From Flavobacterium ajazii (GTDB taxonomy: Bacteria; Bacteroidota; Bacteroidia; Flavobacteriales; Flavobacteriaceae), in the NCBI RefSeq assembly GCF_010614725.1, contig NZ_JAAEHL010000013.1, forward strand, positions 62,001 to 126,000: a stretch of DNA of 64,000 bases. Direction: 5' to 3'. The notes below the pieces were generated by a model. The model was not told where the DNA came from, searched no databases, and saw nothing but the letters and a program-made list of their open reading frames with translations. Of the stretch, positions 57,038 through 64,000 are shown piece after piece. How positions within the stretch are numbered: the first letter of the stretch is position 1; each line of letters begins with the position of its first letter. Made by a program: the position numbers and the translations under genes.

Positions 57038-59131
57038 ATGAGTAAAGCAATATACATAGCTACAAGCGATCAGAATAGCGGAAAATCAATTATTACACTC
57101 GGTTTAATGAGTCTGTTAATTGGCAAGACCGCAAAAGTGGGCTATTTTAGACCAATTATTGAAGATTTTGTCGATGGCGAATCAGATAATCATATTGAAA
57201 CTGTTCTTTCGCATTTTAACCTTGATATTGAATTTGAAGATGCTTATGCCATTACCAAAAGCAAATTAATCAAGAAAAAAAATAAAGGTAAAATAGGCGA
57301 AGTTTTAGATCTGATTATTGAAAAATATAAAAAACTGGAAGAGCGTCTTGATTTTGTTTTGGTAGAAGGAACCAGTTTTACCGGCGAAGGAACGTCAATC
57401 GAATTGGATCTGAATGTTCTAATTGCCAAAAATCTTGGAATTCCGACCATAATCATTGGTTCAGGAGTTGGTAAAACCCTGGATGAATTAGTAGACAGTT
57501 TGTACCTGGTCTATGATTCATTTAAACTAAAGGAAGTTGAGGTTTTATCGGTTTTTGCCAATAAAGTGCAGCCTGAAAATATTGAATTGGTTACAAAGGG
57601 ACTGCAAAAAAGTTTACCTGCGAATGTTTTGGTAAATACGATTCCGCTGATTTCAAGTCTTAATAATCCGACCATGCAGGAAATTGTAAATGCGCTGGAT
57701 GCCAAAGTTTTATTCGGAGAAAATTACCTGAATAATGAAATTGGTCATTACAGCGTTGGTGCCATGCAGCTGCATAATTATCTGGTTCATCTGCACGATA
57801 ATGCGCTTGTAATAACTCCGGGAGACCGTTCCGATATTATTTTAGGAGCTTTACAGGCAAATGAATCTGCTAATTATCCTACTATCTCAGGAATTATTCT
57901 GACCGGAAATATTTTTCCTGAAGAAAGTATTCTGAAACTTATAGAAGGACTTTCTCCTATCGTCCCGATTATTACAGTTGATGGCGGAACTTATCATATT
58001 ACCAATAAAATTGGAGCTATTAATTCGGAGATTTATGCCAATAACACTCATAAAATAGAAACGTCCATCAGTACTTTTGAAAAATACGTTGACATTGCAC
58101 CTTTATCTGAAAGGGTAATTACTTTCGAACCCGAAGGTATGACACCAAAAATGTTTCAGTATAATATGGTAAAACGTGCCAAACAGTATCGCAAACATAT
58201 TGTTTTGCCGGAAGGAAATGACGATCGAATCATTACGGCCGCTTCAAGATTATTAGCAATGGATGTTGTCGATATTTCAATTATTGGAGATAAAAAACAA
58301 ATTGAGAATAAAGTTGCCGAACTAGGACTTGCTTTGGATTTTTCAAAAGTAAAAATTATTAATCCGATTGAATCTGAATTTTATGAAGATTATGCCAATA
58401 CCTATTATGAGCTTCGAAAGGCGAAAAATGTAAGCATTACAATGGCAAGGGATTTAATGGAAGATGTTTCCTATTTTGGAACTATGATGGTCTACAAAGG
58501 TCATGCAGACGGAATGGTTTCCGGAGCAGCACATACAACACAGCACACTATTTTACCAGCATTGCAATTCATTAAAACTAAGCCGAATTCATCTGTAGTT
58601 TCATCAGTGTTTTTTATGTGTCTGGAAGACAGGGTTTCTGTTTTTGGAGATTGCGCTATTAATCCAAATCCAACAGCTGAGCAATTGGCAGAAATCGCTA
58701 TTTCATCGGCAGAGTCAAGTGCTGCTTTTGGCATTGAACCAAAAATTGCAATGCTTTCTTATTCATCAGGATCTTCAGGAAAAGGAGATGAGGTAGAAAA
58801 AGTAAGGGCTGCAACAGAAATCGTAAAACAAAAACGTCCGGATTTAAAAATTGAAGGACCAATTCAGTACGATGCCGCCGTGGATCGTGCAGTAGGAAAA
58901 AGCAAAATGCCGGATTCTGAAGTGGCAGGGCAGGCGAGTGTGCTTATTTTCCCTGATTTGAATACCGGAAATAATACCTACAAAGCCGTTCAGAGAGAAA
59001 CCGGAGCTTTGGCAATCGGTCCGATGCTGCAGGGATTAAATAAACCTGTAAACGATTTAAGCCGAGGCTGTACCGTAGATGATATTATAAACACAGTCGT
59101 AATTACAGCTATTCAGGCGCAGGGATTGTAA
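57038..59131 (+). CDS. pta: Phosphate acetyltransferase (long form)
   Basis: A 697-residue Pta that makes acetyl-phosphate from acetyl-CoA. The N-terminal P-loop-like domain (IYIATSDQNSGKSIITLGLM) and the central DRTGG domain (ALVITPGDRSDIILGALQA) mark the long E. coli-type form. The C-terminal catalytic domain begins MVKRAKQYRKHIVLPEGND and contains SSGSSGKGDEVEKVRAATEI and VLIFPDLNTGNNTYKAVQRET. With ackA downstream it gives ATP from acetyl-CoA or, in reverse, activates acetate. Confidence 0.96.
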   Translation: MSKAIYIATSDQNSGKSIITLGLMSLLIGKTAKVGYFRPIIEDFVDGESDNHIETVLSHFNLDIEFEDAYAITKSKLIKKKNKGKIGEVLDLIIEKYKKLEERLDFVLVEGTSFTGEGTSIELDLNVLIAKNLGIPTIIIGSGVGKTLDELVDSLYLVYDSFKLKEVEVLSVFANKVQPENIELVTKGLQKSLPANVLVNTIPLISSLNNPTMQEIVNALDAKVLFGENYLNNEIGHYSVGAMQLHNYLVHLHDNALVITPGDRSDIILGALQANESANYPTISGIILTGNIFPEESILKLIEGLSPIVPIITVDGGTYHITNKIGAINSEIYANNTHKIETSISTFEKYVDIAPLSERVITFEPEGMTPKMFQYNMVKRAKQYRKHIVLPEGNDDRIITAASRLLAMDVVDISIIGDKKQIENKVAELGLALDFSKVKIINPIESEFYEDYANTYYELRKAKNVSITMARDLMEDVSYFGTMMVYKGHADGMVSGAAHTTQHTILPALQFIKTKPNSSVVSSVFFMCLEDRVSVFGDCAINPNPTAEQLAEIAISSAESSAAFGIEPKIAMLSYSSGSSGKGDEVEKVRAATEIVKQKRPDLKIEGPIQYDAAVDRAVGKSKMPDSEVAGQASVLIFPDLNTGNNTYKAVQRETGALAIGPMLQGLNKPVNDLSRGCTVDDIINTVVITAIQAQGL

Positions 59132-59218
59132 ATTACAATTAAAAGATTCAAATATTTAAGGATTTAAAAATTAATCTTTTAATATTTAAATCTTTTAATC
59201 ATTAAATAATTTTTTTAA

Positions 59219-60406
59219 ATGAAAATATTAATAATAAACTCAGGAAGTTCATCAATTAAATATCAATTAATGGTTATGCCGGAAAACGAAGTGATTTGTA
59301 CCGGTATGATTGACAGAATTGGCTTGGAAAGTTCAAATGTTACTTTTAAGGCTTCGTCTAATTCGTATGAAGAAGTAGTGCCAATTGCAACACATAAAAT
59401 AGGTTTACAGAAAGTAGCTGATATGCTTTTAGATGCAAAAAAAGGCGTTATCAAATCGACTTCTGAAATTGATGCTGTAGGACATCGTGTAGTGCATGGT
59501 GGAAGCGAATTTAGTGAGACGGTAAAAATTAACGAAAAAGTAAAAGCAAAAATCAAACAGCTTTTTGAATTGGCACCATTACATAATCCTGCAAATTTAG
59601 AGGGAATCAATGTTGCTGAAGAAATTTTTAATTCTGCAGAACAAATTGCTGTTTTTGATACGGCTTTTCATCAGACAATGCCCGAAGTGGCTTATAAATA
59701 CGCTATTCCGAATAGTTTTTTAACAGAAAATAAAGTCCGTGTTTATGGTTTTCATGGAACAAGTCATAAGTATGTTTCAGAAAAAGCAATTGAGTTTTTA
59801 GAAAACAGTTCTAAAATAATTACCATTCATTTAGGAAACGGATGCAGTATGGCGGCTGTTAAAGACGGAAAATGTATTGACACGACAATGGGGTTTTCAC
59901 CTTCGAATGGTTTGATAATGGGAACCCGAGCCGGTGATATAGACCAGTCGGTTATTTTTTATATGATTAAAAATTTAAATTATACACCGGATGAAGTAAA
60001 TGCTGTTTTGTTGAAACAAAGCGGTATGCTTGGTTTGACAGGTTATAGTGATTTGCGTGATATTGAAGCACAAGCCGGAAAAGGAAATAAAGATTGCCAG
60101 TTAGCACTTTTAATGAATGCTTACCGAATCAAAAAAACAATTGGGGCTTATGCCGCAGCTTTAAATGGTTTGGACGCTATTATTTTTACTGCCGGAATTG
60201 GAGAAAATTCGTCTTATATGCGTCAGTTGGTTTGTACCGATATGGATTATTTTGGAATCGAACTGGATAAGGAAAAAAATCAAATCCGTTCAAAAGAGGT
60301 CAGAGAAATCAACCAGGCGAATTCAAAAGCAAAAATTTTGGTGGTACCAACCGATGAAGAATTTGAAATAGCTAATCAGGTATATCATTTATTGCAAGGT
60401 AATTAA
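59219..60406 (+). CDS. ackA: Acetate kinase
   Basis: A 395-residue enzyme that transfers phosphate between acetyl-phosphate and ADP. ILIINSGSSSIKYQLMVMP is the first phosphate motif. VGHRVVHGGSEFSETV, DTAFHQTMPEVAYKYAIP, GFHGTSHKYVS and LGNGCSMAAVKDGKCIDTTMGF follow, and FTAGIGENSSYMRQL is the adenosine motif. It follows pta in the same direction, about 90 bp downstream after an AT-rich spacer of ATTTAAATCTTTTAAT words, so the pair is one operon or two closely linked units. Confidence 0.96.
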   Translation: MKILIINSGSSSIKYQLMVMPENEVICTGMIDRIGLESSNVTFKASSNSYEEVVPIATHKIGLQKVADMLLDAKKGVIKSTSEIDAVGHRVVHGGSEFSETVKINEKVKAKIKQLFELAPLHNPANLEGINVAEEIFNSAEQIAVFDTAFHQTMPEVAYKYAIPNSFLTENKVRVYGFHGTSHKYVSEKAIEFLENSSKIITIHLGNGCSMAAVKDGKCIDTTMGFSPSNGLIMGTRAGDIDQSVIFYMIKNLNYTPDEVNAVLLKQSGMLGLTGYSDLRDIEAQAGKGNKDCQLALLMNAYRIKKTIGAYAAALNGLDAIIFTAGIGENSSYMRQLVCTDMDYFGIELDKEKNQIRSKEVREINQANSKAKILVVPTDEEFEIANQVYHLLQGN

Positions 60407-60420
60407 TTGTATTTCGCAAG

Positions 60421-60843
60421 ATGATAAAAGTCACAGCACTTATTTTGTTTCTGGTATTTCTTTTTCTTTCATCTATCCATTTTTATTGGGCTTTTGGAGG
60501 AAAAAGGGGATCGCAGGGCGTTTATCCTACAAAAACAGACGGAAGTCCAATGAAACCGCCAGGGATTTTGGCTACATTGATAGTCGCTGTCGGGTTATTG
60601 TGTTTTGGTCTTTTTTATTTGATAAAAGGAGGGTTTATTTTAATAGAATTACCCTTATGGCTTAATGAAAAAGGACTTTGGATACTTTCAGGTATATTTA
60701 TCCTAAGGTCAATAGGAGATTTTAAATATTTAGGTTTTTTCAAAAAGATAAAAAATACCAGATTTGCAATTAACGATACCAAATTTTATTCGCCATTATG
60801 TTTAATAATAGGAATACTGACTTTACTAATAATCGCTAATTAA
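60421..60843 (+). CDS. DUF3995 membrane protein
   Basis: A 140-residue protein with four hydrophobic helices (about 4-22, 48-68, 78-96 and 120-138). It shows the DUF3995 hallmark FYWAFGGKRGSQGVYPTK just after the first helix. It starts 15 bp after ackA and is probably cotranscribed with it. The family's function is unknown, and the link with acetate metabolism is only positional. Confidence 0.82.
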   Translation: MIKVTALILFLVFLFLSSIHFYWAFGGKRGSQGVYPTKTDGSPMKPPGILATLIVAVGLLCFGLFYLIKGGFILIELPLWLNEKGLWILSGIFILRSIGDFKYLGFFKKIKNTRFAINDTKFYSPLCLIIGILTLLIIAN

Positions 60844-60862
60844 AGAGAACATTATCATAACT

Positions 60863-60889
60863 AACTCCCGTAATTGGGAGTTTTTTTGT
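60863..60889 (+). terminator. Terminator of the pta-ackA-DUF3995 unit
   Basis: AACTCCC / GGGAGTT around GTAATT, followed by seven T. Confidence 0.8.
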
Positions 60890-60992
60890 GTCAATATTTA
60901 GTTACAAATTATATGTTTTAATGTGTAGAGAACAACATGTTAATTCATTATCTTGCGAATTCATTTTTTGAAACTCCAAATCTTTTATTTTT

Positions 60993-62381
60993 ATGAAAAA
61001 AACAAATCTTCTGTCTGTCTTGATTTTAAGCAGTTTAATGGCTTTTGCACAGTCAACTGATGAAAAAAACATTAAATTATTTTATAAAAAAGCTTTAACC
61101 GATTCTAAATGTTATACATGGTTAGAGTATTTGTCCAACGATATTGGAGCACGTTTATCAGGTTCTCAGAATGCACAACTGGCGGTTAATTATACCAAGT
61201 CACAATTAGAAAGTCTAGGACTTGATAAAGTATATTTGCAGGAAGTTATGGTACCGCATTGGGTACGTGGTGAGAAAGAAACTGCTTTTATCTTAAATGG
61301 AAAAGTAAAAACTGCAGTACCAATTTGTGCTTTGGGTGGTTCTGTTGCAACCCCAAAAACCGGACTTACGGCTGAAGTGATAGAAGTGCAGGGTATTGAA
61401 GAGTTAAAAATGTTAGGAGATAAAGTAAAAGGCAAAATTGTATTTTTTAACAGACCGATGAATCCTGAAAATATTGAAACCTTTAAATCTTATGGAGCGT
61501 GTGTAGACCAGAGATTTGCAGGAGCAAAAGAAGCTGCTAAACTTGGGGCTGTAGGCACAATTGTTCGTTCGATGAATTTGCGTTTAGATGATTTTCCACA
61601 TACAGGAGCTCAAAGTTATGGTGATTTGCCAAAAGAACAATATATCCCGACAGCGGCCATCAGCACAAATGGAGCTGAATTATTAAGCACAACTTTAAAA
61701 AACAATCCTGCTTTAAAATTTTATTTCAAACAATCGTGTGAAACACTGCCGGATGTATTGTCGTACAACGTAATCGGGGAATTGAAAGGAACGGTAACAC
61801 CTGAAAACATTATGGTTGTCGGAGGACATTTGGATTCCTGGGATTTGGCTGACGGTTCTCACGACGATGGAGCAGGAGTGGTGCAAAGTATGGAAGTGGT
61901 TCGCATCCTTAAAAGTTTCAATTACAAACCTAAAAATACAATTCGTGTCGTTTTATTTATGAACGAAGAAAATGGCGGAAAAGGCGGTGCGAAATACGAA
62001 GAAGTCTCCAAGCAAAAGAACGAGAATCATATTTTTGCTTTAGAAAGTGACTCAGGCGGATTTACGCCAAGAGGTTTCTCAATTGAAGCCGATGATGCCA
62101 ATTTGAAAAAAATACAAGGTTATAAAGATCTTTTCGAGCCATATTTAGTACATAGTTTCACCATTGGGCACGCAGGTTCAGATATTGGTCATTTGACATC
62201 TAAAGCTATCGTTAAAGCAGGTTTAAAACCAGACTCTCAACGTTATTTTGATTATCATCATGCTGCGAACGATAAATTTGATGCCATCAACAAAAGAGAA
62301 CTGGAACTTGGTGCGGCTACTATGACGACTTTGCTTTATTTGATTGATCAGGGAGGGATTGTGCTTCCTGTAGTTAATTGA
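60993..62381 (+). CDS. Secreted M28-family metallopeptidase
   Basis: A 462-residue exported aminopeptidase. The signal peptide is at about 1-19 (ending AFAQ). A PA domain-like insert holds VKGKIVFFNRPMNPENI and AAKLGAVGTIVRSM. The M28 catalytic site has VGGHLDSWDLADGSHDDGAGVV (zinc His and Asp, bridging Asp), RVVLFMNEENGGKGGAKY (general base Glu-Glu) and a late His in YFDYHHAANDKFD. It removes N-terminal residues from peptides, probably in the periplasm or outside. There is no T9SS tail. It is a single gene. Confidence 0.9.
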   Translation: MKKTNLLSVLILSSLMAFAQSTDEKNIKLFYKKALTDSKCYTWLEYLSNDIGARLSGSQNAQLAVNYTKSQLESLGLDKVYLQEVMVPHWVRGEKETAFILNGKVKTAVPICALGGSVATPKTGLTAEVIEVQGIEELKMLGDKVKGKIVFFNRPMNPENIETFKSYGACVDQRFAGAKEAAKLGAVGTIVRSMNLRLDDFPHTGAQSYGDLPKEQYIPTAAISTNGAELLSTTLKNNPALKFYFKQSCETLPDVLSYNVIGELKGTVTPENIMVVGGHLDSWDLADGSHDDGAGVVQSMEVVRILKSFNYKPKNTIRVVLFMNEENGGKGGAKYEEVSKQKNENHIFALESDSGGFTPRGFSIEADDANLKKIQGYKDLFEPYLVHSFTIGHAGSDIGHLTSKAIVKAGLKPDSQRYFDYHHAANDKFDAINKRELELGAATMTTLLYLIDQGGIVLPVVN

Positions 62382-62424
62382 TTTTTTAAAGGAATGTAGA
62401 AAGCTATGAACTATTTTTGATTGT

Positions 62425-63300
62425 ATGAGACAATTGTCAATAATATTAATCTTTTTAATTGGCTGTTCGAGAACGCTGAAAAATAAAGATATTGAGATAA
62501 AAAAAATGACTTTTAACGAAACAGAAATCTTAGAGCAGTTGGATTTAGCAGCTAATGGAACTCCAAGCAAATATTATCCTATTGGACAACCACAAGACAT
62601 TAAATACAACTTTTTCCTAGACCTTGAACATGGTTATTGTGAAACTGCAGGAAGTAGAATTCATTTGTATGGAGATTCGACAAGATGGGCTGTCGTTTTT
62701 GAGAAAAGTGGCTATCAAAATCGTGGAACTTCAGCAGAAATCGAATTAGACTATGTTGGAAACTGTATTGACTATCCTGTAGATAAATATCCCGAAAGAA
62801 ATTATATAACAAATTCAGGACGTATAATTCTGATTGATTCAGGTGAGTTTGAAAGGATAGAAAACAAAGATGGTGTGGAAATGGAAACATTTGAACTTAT
62901 TGACAAAGGAATAAAAGATATTAAAATTCGAGATGAATTCATTCCATTTGACAACAACTATAAAAACTATGAAAAAGTGGGAATTCAAATACGGGATTAT
63001 GACAATCCTAAAAGTCTAATTGGTTTCGGAGATTTAATTCGATACTTACATGAAACAAATCCAAAACTAATTAGTGCTAGAGAAAATGAAATACGAAAAC
63101 ATATTCCTAAAGATATTCCAAAGCTTATGACGATTGACGAATTTCATTTTGTTAGCCCCTACGATAAGGCTAATCTGCCAAGTAAACAAGAAACATACAA
63201 ATTAATAGCAAAGATTTTGACAACAAGAGATATTACAAATTGGAAGCCGACACAAAAAACTAATAATAGTTGGAAAAATTGGGAATCGGGAAATCTATAA
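62425..63300 (+). CDS. Lipoprotein of unknown function
   Basis: A 291-residue predicted lipoprotein. The start MRQLSIILIFLIGCSR gives a short type II signal peptide with the Cys at residue 14. The rest is mostly soluble, with the segment HLYGDSTRWAVVFEKSGYQNRG, then YVGNCIDYPVDKYPERNY and a charged helical second half (ISARENEIRKHIPKDIPKLMTIDEF). No recognised family. Similar-looking stand-alone proteins occur in Bacteroidota next to short cassette-like repeats, but this is an impression. It is 44 bp after the M28 gene, in a setting of single, unrelated genes. Confidence 0.6.
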   Translation: MRQLSIILIFLIGCSRTLKNKDIEIKKMTFNETEILEQLDLAANGTPSKYYPIGQPQDIKYNFFLDLEHGYCETAGSRIHLYGDSTRWAVVFEKSGYQNRGTSAEIELDYVGNCIDYPVDKYPERNYITNSGRIILIDSGEFERIENKDGVEMETFELIDKGIKDIKIRDEFIPFDNNYKNYEKVGIQIRDYDNPKSLIGFGDLIRYLHETNPKLISARENEIRKHIPKDIPKLMTIDEFHFVSPYDKANLPSKQETYKLIAKILTTRDITNWKPTQKTNNSWKNWESGNL

Positions 63301-63310
63301 CAGCAAAATA

Positions 63311-63340
63311 GCTAGCACTAACGTCTACAACGGATTTAGG
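63311..63340. repeat. Short CTAGCACTAACGTCTACAAC motif between two unrelated genes
   Basis: The word ACTAACGTCTACAACGGATT stands between a lipoprotein gene and the following gene. I recall similar words as recurrent intergenic motifs in Bacteroidota genomes, but only one copy is seen in this window, so its class is uncertain. Confidence 0.3.
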
Positions 63341-63424
63341 TAATAGGTTTAATTGAAAGTTGGTTTTGCATTTAGGATGATTTGGAAAATATGTAAAACC
63401 ATATGAAACAGAATAAGAATCCAT

Positions 63425-64000
63425 ATGAAAAAAATAATTTTTGAACTAATACTTTTTTTTCCATTATTAGTTTTTACACAGAATGCTAAACGAGGCATTA
63501 TTGTTCCGGCAATTGACAGTTTGAAAACTTCCGAAAAATATTGTTGTGTTCTTTCTCCAGAACAAGGATTTTCAGTTTATGACAACCCAAAAGGTAAAAT
63601 TATCGGAACACTAAAAAGAGTAGGTGACATAAAAAAAGATGACCAGGTTCCGTATAAAATCTATTTTGTGACTGGCAGTAAAAAAGTACAAATTGAAAAT
63701 TATATAGAAATTGGTTATGAAATTTATGCGATAAATTACACCGATTCAATTCAAGGGTTTGTAAAAGTTCTTGACGCATCAAAAAATTATTGGCTAAATA
63801 TTACTGAAATTAGAAAACAAGGCTTTAAGCCTCTTAGTTGGTTTGATCATTTGATTAAGCAAAGTAAAAATGAGTTAGGCTATTATGCCAATGAGCCAGG
63901 GTTGAGGTTACGAAAAGAACCAAAATCTGATAGTGAAATAATTGGTTCTGTCCGGGGAGATTTATTTGAAATTAAACTTACATCAGAAACCGTAGGGCAA
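63425..64000 (+). CDS. Exported SH3-like protein, partial at window end
   Basis: An open frame of 192 codons that runs off the window. A signal peptide is present (about 1-19, MKKIIFELILFFPLLVFTQ). SH3-like segments follow: EQGFSVYDNPKGKIIGTLKRV at about 47-67 and YYANEPGLRLRKEPKSDSEI near 160-180, with the LRLRKEP pattern of bacterial SH3 domains. The protein is likely periplasmic or surface-bound, perhaps attached to the wall. Its C-terminus is unknown. The preceding lipoprotein gene is 124 bp upstream. Confidence 0.65.
   Translation, partial: MKKIIFELILFFPLLVFTQNAKRGIIVPAIDSLKTSEKYCCVLSPEQGFSVYDNPKGKIIGTLKRVGDIKKDDQVPYKIYFVTGSKKVQIENYIEIGYEIYAINYTDSIQGFVKVLDASKNYWLNITEIRKQGFKPLSWFDHLIKQSKNELGYYANEPGLRLRKEPKSDSEIIGSVRGDLFEIKLTSETVGQ

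Noticed and set aside
1..64000. tRNA, rRNA, CRISPR arrays or complete insertion sequences
   Set aside because: No cloverleaf-like or rRNA sequence, no regularly spaced direct repeats with unique spacers, and no transposase gene was found on reading the gaps.

Overview
The window is chromosomal DNA of a Bacteroidota bacterium, most likely a Flavobacterium. It is AT-rich. Several genes carry the phylum's -7 promoter box TAnnTTTG, two secreted proteins end in type IX secretion (T9SS) sorting domains, and gene families and layout (ddl/PASTA/RluD, thrA-thrB-thrC with a fused aspartokinase-homoserine dehydrogenase, DUF47-PiT, pta-ackA-DUF3995) look flavobacterial. No rRNA, tRNA, CRISPR array or complete insertion sequence was seen.

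Layout. 1-9.2 kb: a class V aminotransferase fold enzyme, a YcxB-like membrane protein, ribosomal protein S1, a secreted leucine-rich-repeat T9SS protein, two tandem ExbD-like proteins, a fasciclin-domain protein and PhnA. 9.4-17 kb: coaD, a DUF421 protein, a zinc-ribbon membrane protein, ddl, then the overlapping PASTA/RluD pair, an overlapping HipA-like kinase/DUF3037 pair, a GNAT enzyme and a lipoprotein. 17.2-20 kb: a methyltransferase-like protein, a decayed fragment and a NarK-type transporter with palindromes around its promoter.

20-24 kb is the accessory part. It holds a small XRE regulator followed by an unknown 167-residue protein, a divergent coiled-coil micro-gene, a truncated second copy of the 167-residue gene, another gene fragment, at least five hairpin repeats, and a large SMC-like ATPase fused to a TOPRIM-like segment (OLD-like, candidate defence gene).

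24-29.4 kb is the threonine operon thrA-thrB-thrC on the minus strand. Upstream lies a 33-codon leader peptide with 11 Thr and 3 Ile codons and RNA segments able to form a transcription attenuator. 29.7-41.5 kb: hutH, a DUF47-PiT phosphate pair, an acyl-ACP thioesterase, miaA, a voltage-gated-type channel broken by a one-base frameshift, an exonuclease/GIY-YIG fusion, a four-helix-bundle protein, YggS, 3-hydroxyacyl-CoA dehydrogenase, a Gfo/Idh oxidoreductase and pcm. 41.7-52.7 kb: a ModF-like double ABC ATPase, a sulfurtransferase, DUF1398, an alpha/beta hydrolase, a modular T9SS pectate lyase, a thioesterase, a membrane protein, and a TlpA-type thioredoxin followed by a NERD-domain protein. 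53-64 kb: dnaK, a zinc-motif membrane protein, corA, pta-ackA-DUF3995, an M28 peptidase, a lipoprotein and a partial SH3-like protein running off the end.

Two observations stand out. One is the thr leader peptide and attenuator. The other is a dispersed 70-90 bp intergenic element, at least five copies, whose central hairpin differs in sequence in every copy yet still pairs, which suggests selection for the fold. Calls rest on reading translated sequence and motifs by eye; no database search was possible.
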